A stretch of DNA of 9,411 nucleotides from an uncultured bacterium (GTDB lineage: Bacteria > Cyanobacteriota > Vampirovibrionia > Gastranaerophilales > Gastranaerophilaceae). The notes beneath the pieces are model-generated. The model had not been told where the DNA came from. It did no database searches and was given only the letters and a program-made list of their open reading frames with translations. The stretch's first letter is position 1. Each line of letters begins with the position of its first letter. The stretch covers positions 1-9,411 of the forward strand of contig CAMDZX010000067.1 of assembly GCA_945910925.1 (NCBI GenBank). The letters are read 5' to 3'. The translations under genes and the position numbers were made by a program. Shown in pieces: positions 1-7,116 of the stretch.

Positions 1-837
1 ACCTTGTGCGTTTGTTAAGTATTCACCGAAGAATCTGTTTTCACCGGTTGCAGGGTTTCTTGTGAAGGAAACACCTGTTGCACAATCATCACCCATGTTA
101 CCGAATACCATTGTTTGTACGTTTACCGCAGTACCAAAATTGTGGTCAATTTTGTTCATATTTCTGTAAGCAACCGCACGTGGAATATTCCAAGATCTAA
201 ATACGGCTTCAATAGCTTCTTGTAATTGAACGTACGGATCTTGAGGGAATTCTTTTCCGGTAACTTCTTTAATAACATTTTTATATATAGGAATCAATGA
301 TTTCCATCCATCAGCAGAAATTTCAGTATCAGACTTAACGCCTTCTCTTTCTTTAACTTTTTCAACTTCTGATTCGAAGTATTTTTGTCTGTCCATTTCC
401 CATGCAACAGAACCGAACATCGTTAAGAAACGACGGTATGAATCATAACAAAATCTAGGGTTATTAGTTAATCTAATCATTGCCTCAACAGTATCATCAT
501 TCAAGCCAAGATTGAGGATTGTTTCCATCATACCCGGCATTGATACTCTCGCACCTGAACGAACAGACACTAATAACGGATTTGTTTCATCGCCGAATTT
601 TTTACCGGCTTGTTCTTCTACGTCTTTTAAAGCTCTTTTAACTTCATCCATCAAACCTTCCGGCATTTTATTTCCGTTGTTGATGTATTCCATACAAGTT
701 TCTGTCGTAATTGTTAATCCCGGAGGAACAGGTAAACCTAAATTGGTCATTTCTGCCAAGTTAGCACCCTTTCCGCCCAAAAGGTTACGCATATCAGCAT
801 TTCCTTCTCTGAAAAGCCAAACTCTTTTTTCTGCCAT
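1..837 (-). CDS. ppdK: Pyruvate, phosphate dikinase, N-terminal part (cut by window edge)
   Basis: Only the first 279 codons lie in the window; the gene runs off the left edge. The family interconverts pyruvate + ATP + phosphate with phosphoenolpyruvate + AMP + pyrophosphate in the cytoplasm, either as a glycolytic pyruvate-kinase substitute or for gluconeogenesis. The visible part is the ATP-grasp nucleotide-binding domain: GGKGANLAEM at residues 21-30, LGLPVPPG just after, the VSVRSGARVSMPGMMET stretch starting near residue 90, and SFTRNPATGE around residues 257-266. These match dikinases closely and distinguish it from PEP synthase. The family is about 870-900 residues, so the phosphohistidine and PEP-binding domains lie outside. 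The ATG at 835-837 follows an AAGGAG Shine-Dalgarno at 844-849. The upstream gene at 1019 is divergent. I found no convincing promoter for ppdK in the AT-rich 181-base gap. Confidence 0.97.
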   Translation of the reverse strand, partial: MAEKRVWLFREGNADMRNLLGGKGANLAEMTNLGLPVPPGLTITTETCMEYINNGNKMPEGLMDEVKRALKDVEEQAGKKFGDETNPLLVSVRSGARVSMPGMMETILNLGLNDDTVEAMIRLTNNPRFCYDSYRRFLTMFGSVAWEMDRQKYFESEVEKVKEREGVKSDTEISADGWKSLIPIYKNVIKEVTGKEFPQDPYVQLQEAIEAVFRSWNIPRAVAYRNMNKIDHNFGTAVNVQTMVFGNMGDDCATGVSFTRNPATGENRFFGEYLTNAQG

Positions 838-982
838 TGTTTTCTCCTTTTTGAACATTTCAAAACTACCGAAGATATTGTATCATGAACATAATAAATT
901 TATCACAATTTATTTATTAAAATATCTATACGTGAAAAACAAAAAATAATTAAACTCCAATATATACCCTCAATATGCTGTA

Positions 983-1012
983 TTGACCTAAACCAAATAC
1001 AAGTGCTAATAT
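983..1012 (+). promoter_or_regulatory. Predicted promoter giving a leaderless mRNA for the first TPR gene
   Basis: TTGACC at 983-988 is a 5/6 match to the -35 consensus. An 18-base spacer follows, then TAATAT at 1007-1012, preceded by TG-C as an extended -10. The usual start of transcription, about 7 bases past the -10, falls on the A of the ATG at 1019. No Shine-Dalgarno sequence is present between. This is inference from motif positions only. Confidence 0.6.
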
Positions 1013-1018
1013 TGTTTT

Positions 1019-2635
1019 ATGGTTAATTTGAATTTTGAACAACTTGCCGACCAATATTATAAAGAGGGCAATTGGTTTGAGGCAGAAAAACTTTATTTGC
1101 GTGTCTTGTCATTTGACAAACAAAATGTGAATGCTATGTATAAGCTTGCCTATATAAATATTGGCAAACTCAATTATGCTGCATCAGAAATGCTGCTTGA
1201 AAATGCACTAAAAGTTTATCCCGGATTAGATATTCTTAAACTTTTGGCATACGTAAAAGAGAAATTGTTCAAATTCTATGATGCTCTTGTTATGTACGAA
1301 AAAGTTCTGGAACTCGAACCGACAGCAGAATTGTTTGAAATAGTCTGCAACTTATACATAATTCTTGAGTTGTACGATAATGCTATACTTTCAACAAAAG
1401 AGTATGTTGAAAAATTCCCTACAATCATTGCATACAGAAGGTTATTCCTCTTATACTTTAATCTTTCAAAAAACGATGAGCTGCAAAAATTATTAGAAGA
1501 AATTAAGAAAAAATTCCCAAACAAAGGCTTGATGTTTAACCTTGTAGGTTTGTACAAGGAATTTATTGAAAAAGATTATTCAGAAGCTGAAAAGCTATAC
1601 GAAAAAGCCGTAAAGATGGGAGTTCCGACTGCATCATATGATATGGCTTTATGCCTTAAAAAAACAAAGAAATATGATGAAGCAGAAAAATATTGTAAAA
1701 AAGTTCTTGATACTTACCCGAGAAAAAATGATATTCTTGAACTTTTAAAAGAAATTTATTTCATTCAGAAAAAAGTACACAAGGGATATAAATATTACCT
1801 GCAACGCACATTGAATAAAGACCTTGCCGGATTAAAAAACAAATGGAACGGAAAAGATTATCCTAATAAAACACTTCTTGTTATATATGATACAAAAAAC
1901 AATGAAGGTATTATGAACCTGAGATTTTTATCTCGATTAAAAAACAAATTCAAAAACATAATACTGGCTTGTCCTCAAGAAATAGAGGAGCTTGCAAAAT
2001 TTAATAAAATAAAAACTAAAGATATTAATAATATTTCTGATATAAAATACGATTTTTATACCTATTTATCAGAACTTCAATACGGTTTGAATATAAGTTT
2101 TGAAAATATTCCTAATCCTGACGGGTATTTAAAAGCACAAAAAACTAAAATAGAAGGAGACAACTTTAAAGTAGGATTGTTATGGAAGGCTCCGGGGGAT
2201 ACATACAGGATTATTCAACAACAGGCAATTGATTTAAAAAAATACCTGAAAGAGTTGTTTGATATTGAAGGTGTTGAGTATTATTCTTTCCAAAAGAACG
2301 ATATTTTTAATACATTGGAAGATTTTCTGCAAATAAAAGACTTGTCGTCTGAATTAAATACTCTTGAAGATTGTGCAAAATACATAAACGCAATGGATTT
2401 AATTATATCTGTTGATTCTGATATTCTTCACCTTGCAGGGGCTTTGAAGAAAAAAGCAATAGGACTTATCCCGTATGATTCGGAATGGTATTGGTTTGAT
2501 AATCAATCAAAAACGGAATGGTATGATTCTATCGAGTTAGAAAAACAATCCATTGAAGGTGATTGGTCGTCCGTTACAAAAAATGTAATTGAAAAAGTAA
2601 AGAAATATAATGCTAAACATAAAAAAACTAAATAA
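1019..2635 (+). CDS. TPR protein with degenerate GT9-like glycosyltransferase domain (copy 1)
   Basis: 538 residues, cytoplasmic by appearance (no signal peptide or membrane segment). Residues 5 to about 235 form roughly seven tetratricopeptide repeats (for example FEAEKLYLRVL near 20-30 and YSEAEKLYEKAV near 187-198). Residues about 280-538 resemble the GT-B heptosyltransferase/O-GlcNAc-transferase-like domain often fused to TPRs; its signature is SVDSDILHLAGAL at 464-476 followed by EWYWFDNQSKTEWY at 489-502. The next gene is a paralogue. Over the 90 residues around this signature a hand alignment gives about half identical positions. Copy 1 has lost the GLGD loop (YDTKNNEGIM at 290-299 in its place) and the NRT segment before the second helix (QQQAID here), so it may be catalytically weak or inactive. 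The ATG at 1019 has no Shine-Dalgarno and probably starts a leaderless mRNA. The acceptor and sugar are unknown. Confidence 0.88.
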   Translation: MVNLNFEQLADQYYKEGNWFEAEKLYLRVLSFDKQNVNAMYKLAYINIGKLNYAASEMLLENALKVYPGLDILKLLAYVKEKLFKFYDALVMYEKVLELEPTAELFEIVCNLYIILELYDNAILSTKEYVEKFPTIIAYRRLFLLYFNLSKNDELQKLLEEIKKKFPNKGLMFNLVGLYKEFIEKDYSEAEKLYEKAVKMGVPTASYDMALCLKKTKKYDEAEKYCKKVLDTYPRKNDILELLKEIYFIQKKVHKGYKYYLQRTLNKDLAGLKNKWNGKDYPNKTLLVIYDTKNNEGIMNLRFLSRLKNKFKNIILACPQEIEELAKFNKIKTKDINNISDIKYDFYTYLSELQYGLNISFENIPNPDGYLKAQKTKIEGDNFKVGLLWKAPGDTYRIIQQQAIDLKKYLKELFDIEGVEYYSFQKNDIFNTLEDFLQIKDLSSELNTLEDCAKYINAMDLIISVDSDILHLAGALKKKAIGLIPYDSEWYWFDNQSKTEWYDSIELEKQSIEGDWSSVTKNVIEKVKKYNAKHKKTK

Positions 2636-4238
2636 AGCTATTCAATATGTAAAAAACAAAGATTTTGATTCTGCGGAAAAAATCTACTCGGAGCTTTTAC
2701 GTGAGAACCCGAACAATGATACAATACTATCGTTTTGGGGAATGTTTAATGTAAAAAAAGGCTTATATGCAAAAGCAGAAAAAATTCTGGAGCAAGCATA
2801 TAACCTAAAAAAATCTCCCGCAACAATAGCAGCATTGATTTATACAAAATATCAACTAAAAAAGTATGATGATACAATAATTCTTTGCGAAGAAATGTTC
2901 CGATATGATAAAGACGGAGAACACCTTTATCAAAAAATTATTGAATCTTTTAGAAAATTGGGTATGTATAATTTTGCGGGCGCGTATTGCCAAAAATACA
3001 TAACAGCACATCCCGACAGTTGCAGTGCAATGGTTCGCTTGGTCCAAAACTATATGGATACCGGCATGTACAAAAAAGCCGAAGAAATGTGTGCCATTTC
3101 AATGGAACACTTTCCCAATAATCCTTCCAATTGGATAAATGCAGGTTTGTTACAAGAACTCTTATATAACAATGAAGAATATGCGCAAGAATGTTACAAA
3201 AGGGCAATAGAACTAAACGATACACAAGGGTATTATCACCTTGCAGTCAGCTTGCAAAAAGTCGGTAAATTCGCAGAAGCGGAAGAGTATTATCAAAAAG
3301 CACTTGAAATATCACCTGATGATGCCAATATTAAAGCCTCTATCGGGTGTTTATATTTAATACAGCGTGACTTTAAACGTGGATTTGAATGGTTCGGACA
3401 GAGAGAACAATCAACAGAAGTCAAATCTTTAAAAAATTTTCAAAATTATAACATCAAAAATCGTACAGTTTTGGTGTACTCAGATATGGGGCTGGGCGAC
3501 GGAATAATGTTTTCAAGATATTTGCCGTATCTGAAAGAGAAATTCAAAAAAATAATTGTTTATACAAGAAAACCTATTACTGCAATTTTGCAAAGAAGCT
3601 TTCCTGATATTGAATTTTGCGATACAAATCTCAATCAACAAAAATATGACACATCATTATTAATGGACGGATTACCTTATTATTTAGATATGTCATATAC
3701 AAATATCCCATTAGCAGACGGATATCTGGTAGCAGATAAACAAAAAATTGCAGAATACAAAAACAAGTATTTTAATACACAAAAATTAAAAGTAGGATTA
3801 TGCTGGAGAGCAGGAGATTTAAGTATCAGAGCTGCAATTAACAGGACGATTAATATTGATTATTTCAAATCTTTATTTGAACTAAACAATATAGAATTCT
3901 ACTCTTTTCAAAAATATGATATTTTTGATGCGGTAAAAAAATATCCTCAAATAATAGATTTGTCAGAAACATTTGACACATTTGACGACACGGCAGCTGC
4001 AATGAAAAATCTTGATTTAATGATAAGCGTAGATACAGCGTGTGCACATATCGCAGGCGGATTAGGTGTAAAAACTTTGTTGTTGGTTCCATACTGTTCA
4101 GATTGGCGATGGTTTGATAACACCGAGAAAACCGAATGGTATTCATCCGTAAGATTGATAAAACAAGAAGAACGTCAAGATTGGTTCAAAGAAATAGAAA
4201 CCTGTAAAAAAATTGTAACAAATTTGATTAATGAGTAA
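2610..4238 (+). CDS. TPR protein with intact GT9-like glycosyltransferase domain (copy 2)
   Basis: 542 residues. Residues about 5-265 are tandem tetratricopeptide repeats (clear examples are MYKKAEEMCAISMEHFPN at 153-170 and FAEAEEYYQKALEISPDD at 221-238). Residues about 285-542 form a GT-B domain of the heptosyltransferase-like kind fused to TPRs in many bacteria. It keeps the GLGDGIMFSRYLPYL loop (294-308), NRTIN at 411-415, SVDTACAHIAGGLG at 473-486 and DWRWFD at 498-503, all typical of that group. The expected role is transfer of a sugar to a surface glycan or protein; the TPRs probably bind the acceptor or a partner. The start overlaps the end of copy 1 by 26 bases in another frame, with only a weak purine run upstream, so translation is probably coupled. 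The pair reads as a tandem duplication. Sugar and acceptor cannot be told from sequence. Confidence 0.9.
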   Translation: MLNIKKLNKAIQYVKNKDFDSAEKIYSELLRENPNNDTILSFWGMFNVKKGLYAKAEKILEQAYNLKKSPATIAALIYTKYQLKKYDDTIILCEEMFRYDKDGEHLYQKIIESFRKLGMYNFAGAYCQKYITAHPDSCSAMVRLVQNYMDTGMYKKAEEMCAISMEHFPNNPSNWINAGLLQELLYNNEEYAQECYKRAIELNDTQGYYHLAVSLQKVGKFAEAEEYYQKALEISPDDANIKASIGCLYLIQRDFKRGFEWFGQREQSTEVKSLKNFQNYNIKNRTVLVYSDMGLGDGIMFSRYLPYLKEKFKKIIVYTRKPITAILQRSFPDIEFCDTNLNQQKYDTSLLMDGLPYYLDMSYTNIPLADGYLVADKQKIAEYKNKYFNTQKLKVGLCWRAGDLSIRAAINRTINIDYFKSLFELNNIEFYSFQKYDIFDAVKKYPQIIDLSETFDTFDDTAAAMKNLDLMISVDTACAHIAGGLGVKTLLLVPYCSDWRWFDNTEKTEWYSSVRLIKQEERQDWFKEIETCKKIVTNLINE

Positions 4239-4271
4239 ATTTTTTAAACATATATATTACCTTTACACTCT

Positions 4272-4287
4272 GTGATATTATTATCAC
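4272..4287. terminator. Small hairpin between convergent genes, possible weak terminator
   Basis: GTGATA at 4272-4277 pairs with TATCAC at 4282-4287 around a 4-base loop. It sits between the stop of the second TPR gene (4238) and the stop of the convergent HExxH gene (4311), the expected place for a bidirectional terminator. The stem is only 6 bp, AT-rich, and lacks a following T run, so the call is weak. Confidence 0.25.
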
Positions 4288-4310
4288 TTAGAAAATCGTG
4301 AAAAGTATAC

Positions 4311-5630
4311 TCATTGTTTTTTGTTTTTTGTAGCTGCTGTTTCTGCCATTACGACATCAGCAATTGTTCCGGGGCGCATTTTTATTGATGCAGCATAGGC
4401 ATCTTGAGCCGCAAATGCAGGTTTTTCAAGCGGATTCTTTTTATAGATTTCCGCGACCTTTTTCATATCAGCGGCTGTTGGGAACATGCCAAGATTTAAA
4501 GCTTTTATTTCATCAATTTGAGTTGTCACTTTTGCAATCAATCCGTCTGCATAAGATTGGGCTAATGTAGCTTCAGGAGAACCTTTAGTTATAGTTTCGG
4601 TGTTTTTTACAATATCATCATAGAATGCTCTGTTAAACAGGCTTTTATCACCATGTAACAGATTATCTGCTAATGCCGCTTTATCCGCAGGAATAGCTCC
4701 TATTGCTTCCGCTTTTGTATAATACTTAGTAATAAGATTTTCAAGTCCGTTAACACCAACACCTTCTGTTCTTGCGATATCAGCAAATTGTTGAAAATGT
4801 GTTAATTCGTGTTTCAATATTTCTTCAGGATTTGTTTTTAGTAAAATTTGCATCTTTTTATTTAGCATCTTAGGATTAACTTTTAAAATACCTGTTGTAG
4901 GTTCATATTCACCTGCCATAAAGCATTTCAAATCAGATGGCATTTTGTCGTCAAATACCAATTTTGGTTTTACTTTCAAGCCCATTTCATTGGACATTGC
5001 TTCATAGTTTATTCTTAAATTACCTTTTTGAAGTTCTAAATATTTAGCGCCTATTCCTTTTGCATTTTTTATATTATTGAATAATTCCACATTGAAACCG
5101 ACAGAAGGACCATATTTTATATTATTTCGAATAGTCTTAATAGCTTTTGGTAAGAATGGAGCAGACATAGCCAAATCAACACAATCCCCGCCAATATTAT
5201 TTAAATCATTTCTCAAATTATTATATTCGCCGTTATTATTGTGTTTAATAGCTTTGATTGTATGAGATACGGTTTTGCCGATTGCAAGTCCTGCAAAACC
5301 TACTGCCAAAGCGGAAGCACCTACGGCTGAACTAATCCCAATTAAAGGTAAAAGAGCAATTGCACCTGCCGTTCCGGCTGCAATACCTATTGTTTTAATA
5401 GGATGCTGAATAATTGATTTTGCTATTTCTTTAACTTTATTAACAAATCCTTTTCCGATAATTTTTGCACCCTCAGAAAAAGATACCTTTTCTCCATTAT
5501 TTTGAGTTTTGGTCGTAAAATCATAACTATCATTCGGATATGATTGAACTTTACTAAATTCTGATTTATTAGTTGCTTCTTTTAAGTTAACTTGCTCAAT
5601 CCCATAACTGTTAATAGCATTTACCGGCAT
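4311..5630 (-). CDS. Unrecognised membrane protein with HExxH metallopeptidase motif
   Basis: 439 residues from the ATG at 5628-5630. I do not recognise the family. Residues 1-60 are polar and probably disordered, with no signal peptide. Residues about 80-120 form two adjacent hydrophobic, glycine/alanine-rich stretches that could make a membrane hairpin. A basic, asparagine-rich linker follows. HELTH at 274-278 is a zincin HExxH motif preceded by NPEEILK and followed by FQQF; Glu308 in KAEAIGA is a plausible third zinc ligand, as in gluzincin-type EXXA segments. The Gln three residues after the second His is also seen in DUF4157-type HExxHxxQ proteins, but I cannot assign it there. The C-terminal 100 residues are alanine- and lysine-rich helices. 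A TTG two codons upstream is a less likely start, lying one base from the Shine-Dalgarno. It is a single gene, convergent with the TPR pair. A membrane-associated protease or secreted effector is possible but unproven. Confidence 0.75.
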   Translation of the reverse strand: MPVNAINSYGIEQVNLKEATNKSEFSKVQSYPNDSYDFTTKTQNNGEKVSFSEGAKIIGKGFVNKVKEIAKSIIQHPIKTIGIAAGTAGAIALLPLIGISSAVGASALAVGFAGLAIGKTVSHTIKAIKHNNNGEYNNLRNDLNNIGGDCVDLAMSAPFLPKAIKTIRNNIKYGPSVGFNVELFNNIKNAKGIGAKYLELQKGNLRINYEAMSNEMGLKVKPKLVFDDKMPSDLKCFMAGEYEPTTGILKVNPKMLNKKMQILLKTNPEEILKHELTHFQQFADIARTEGVGVNGLENLITKYYTKAEAIGAIPADKAALADNLLHGDKSLFNRAFYDDIVKNTETITKGSPEATLAQSYADGLIAKVTTQIDEIKALNLGMFPTAADMKKVAEIYKKNPLEKPAFAAQDAYAASIKMRPGTIADVVMAETAATKNKKQ

Positions 5631-5637
5631 AAACAAA

Positions 5638-5643
5638 CTCCTT
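5638..5643 (-). promoter_or_regulatory. Ribosome binding site that fixes the start of the HExxH gene
   Basis: AAGGAG on the minus strand lies 7 bases before the ATG at 5628-5630. For the alternative in-frame TTG at 5634-5636 the gap would be only one base, so the ATG is the start and the protein begins MPVNAINSYG. Confidence 0.8.
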
Positions 5644-5901
5644 ATATATAATTCCCTATTTATATAAGATATTTTTTTAAAAAAAATTGCTCATTTTTTA
5701 ATTTTATTTACAAATTCTTAATATTTTTTAAACATATTATTATTTTGTATTTTAAATTTTTATAAAAATGAGTATGCGAGGAAAAAGTTAATGGATAAAT
5801 ACAAACTGTCTTGTGATTATTATTACAATGTGATAAGTTAATAAACAATAATTTTCCGAATTTTTCTTTCAAACACCCAATATCGTTCTCAATAATAATT
5901 T
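5644..5901. other. Divergent intergenic region, very AT-rich, with one tiny open frame
   Basis: This stretch separates the HExxH gene (minus) from the phosphatase-fold gene (plus) and must hold both promoters. Only the plus-strand promoter is convincing (listed separately). A 16-codon frame, ATG at 5791 to TAA ending 5841 on the plus strand, encodes MDKYKLSCDYYYNVIS and has AGGA 8-9 bases upstream. It could be a leader peptide or chance. I see no RNA gene, repeat or strong hairpin here. Confidence 0.4.
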
Positions 5902-5915
5902 ATGTATGCTATAAT
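5886..5915 (+). promoter_or_regulatory. Extended -10 promoter for the phosphatase-fold gene
   Basis: A perfect extended -10, TGCTATAAT, occupies 5907-5915. Eighteen bases upstream is a poor -35 (TTCTCA, 5886-5891). Transcription would begin around 5921-5923, giving a leader of about 16 bases that contains the Shine-Dalgarno for the ATG at 5938. The ATG at 5902 lies upstream of this start point. Confidence 0.6.
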
Positions 5916-5925
5916 ACATAAGTAC

Positions 5926-5931
5926 AGGGGA
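5926..5931 (+). promoter_or_regulatory. Ribosome binding site that decides the phosphatase-fold start
   Basis: AGGGGA lies 6 bases before the ATG at 5938. The in-frame ATG at 5902 has no such site and overlaps the promoter region, so the shorter protein is favoured. Confidence 0.7.
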
Positions 5932-5937
5932 ATAGAA

Positions 5938-6558
5938 ATGCTTAAAAGAAAATGTAAAATAACATATATAGCACATGGTGCAACAATATATTCGGATGAT
6001 TACAGGCTTTGCAGTCAAGAAAATTATCCTCCGCTGGAAGAAAAAGGTCAGGAAGAAATAAAAAAAATATGTGAATATATCAGATGTCGCGGAGTTCGTA
6101 GTGATGCAATTTATTCAAGTCCTGCAACACGTTGTATTCAATCCGCACAAATGATATCAAAAGTTTATAAACAGGATTTTGAAATTGTACCCGAACTCAA
6201 TTCCAGAAACTGGGGTGATTGGAACGGACTTACTCTTGACAAAATTGTAAAAAAATATAATTTAAACTATGAGGACGGAATCCCAAGTATAATCGCTCTT
6301 ACTCCCGAAAATGGAGAAGGGATAGTTGACTTCAACAAAAGAGTTGACGGAATTATACATAAAATTGTTGACAAAAATATCGGCAACAGAGTAATAATCG
6401 TATCAGGCGCAAATGTTATTCAATCCGTCGTTGCAACAACACTCGGAGTACCGCCGGAAAATCAATCCAGAATCCTTATCAAAACAGGCAGTGCAACTCA
6501 AATCAGCTACTTTGACGGCTGGTCAAGTTTAATTTATTCGGGATTTGTTCCGCTATAA
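5938..6558 (+). CDS. Histidine phosphatase-fold protein with altered catalytic residues
   Basis: 206 residues, soluble. The fold is that of the phosphoglycerate mutase-like/histidine phosphatase superfamily, which normally removes phosphate through a phosphohistidine. Recognisable landmarks are YIAHGAT at 10-16 (the RHG motif position), SSPATRCIQSAQMI at 60-73, LNSRNWGDWNGLT at 87-99, ENGEGIVDFNKRV near 124-136, and IIVSGANVIQSVVATTLGVP at 153-172. The nucleophile His13 and Arg65 are kept. The Arg of RHG is Ala12, the usual acidic Glu in the L-x-E position is Ser89, and the second catalytic His of the VSHGG segment is Gly157. With these losses normal phosphatase chemistry is doubtful; it may bind a ligand without turnover or act differently. 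The start at 5938 is chosen over 5902 because of the promoter and Shine-Dalgarno positions. It stands alone, convergent to the ftsL-like gene only 26 bases away. Confidence 0.85.
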   Translation: MLKRKCKITYIAHGATIYSDDYRLCSQENYPPLEEKGQEEIKKICEYIRCRGVRSDAIYSSPATRCIQSAQMISKVYKQDFEIVPELNSRNWGDWNGLTLDKIVKKYNLNYEDGIPSIIALTPENGEGIVDFNKRVDGIIHKIVDKNIGNRVIIVSGANVIQSVVATTLGVPPENQSRILIKTGSATQISYFDGWSSLIYSGFVPL

Positions 6559-6584
6559 AAAATTTAAAAAATATTATTTATAAA

Positions 6585-7112
6585 TTAATACCCGATTGAC
6601 CACGAAAACGGACGTTCCGTTTCAAATTGAACAGGTTTAGTTTGAGAAGTAACAACCTCAGGAGTTTCAATAACATGATCGGGTTTTTGGAGTAAATTCG
6701 TTTTTTGCATTGTCATATCAACATTGCTAAATGATTTTAATCTGTCTAATTGGTTTTGTAACTCCGCATTTTCATCGTTCAACATTATGGTATGACGGCT
6801 GTACTCATTCAGTTTAATTTCACTTGATACAACGAAATAGTAACTTATAATTGATACAAATATAAGACATAATAAAAGTCCGCATAAAGTTTTGTTTACT
6901 TTTTTTATCGCCATAGCCTTAACCAAATTCTCTTTCGGGAAATAACCGTCAATAATCTGACGAGAATTATCCCTCTGTGTATTAATATAACCTAAATCAT
7001 CATTATATTGAATACGTTCATTGGTTGATTGAGAAATCGTATCCGTTGTAACTGCTGAATATACCATATTATAACCTGCTTGAATTGATTTGCTTGTATA
7101 ATTTCTAGCCAA
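6585..7112 (-). CDS. ftsL: FtsL-like cell-division membrane protein
   Basis: 175 residues. A cytoplasmic N-terminal region of about 70 residues leads to one membrane helix at about 75-95 (TLCGLLLCLIFVSIISYYFVV region), then a heptad-like coiled coil at about 97-130 (LNDENAELQNQLDRLKSF), then a polar tail ending in aromatic residues. This bitopic layout, plus its position 4 bases after rsmH, is the standard signature of FtsL, which forms a complex with FtsB/DivIC and FtsQ at the septum. FtsL proteins diverge strongly in sequence, so the name rests on layout and context; a DivIC-like protein is the alternative. The start shown is TTG (7110-7112) with GGGA 7 bases upstream inside the end of rsmH. 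An ATG at codon 16 (7065-7067) with AGCAGG 7 bases upstream is a real competitor. No ftsI or mur gene follows, so the division cluster is broken here. Confidence 0.72.
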   Translation of the reverse strand: MARNYTSKSIQAGYNMVYSAVTTDTISQSTNERIQYNDDLGYINTQRDNSRQIIDGYFPKENLVKAMAIKKVNKTLCGLLLCLIFVSIISYYFVVSSEIKLNEYSRHTIMLNDENAELQNQLDRLKSFSNVDMTMQKTNLLQKPDHVIETPEVVTSQTKPVQFETERPFSWSIGY

Positions 7113-7116
7113 AGTT

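Noticed and set aside
512..949. Long plus-strand open frame opposite ppdK
   Set aside because: It is antisense to the highly conserved dikinase coding region, has no family resemblance and runs into the intergenic gap; a shadow frame.
850..1000. A promoter for ppdK on the minus strand (for example the TACAAT near 883-888)
   Set aside because: The only -35-like hexamer in reach (TTGTGA) is about 20 bases away, and the region is too AT-rich to choose among candidates.
2856..3225. Minus-strand open frames opposite the second TPR gene
   Set aside because: They overlap each other and a strong coding region, with cysteine/histidine-rich unstructured translations; shadow frames.
5644..5760. A promoter or small RNA in the A/T-run region upstream of the HExxH gene
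   Set aside because: Many -10-like hexamers occur by composition; none has a supporting -35, and no stable hairpin is visible.
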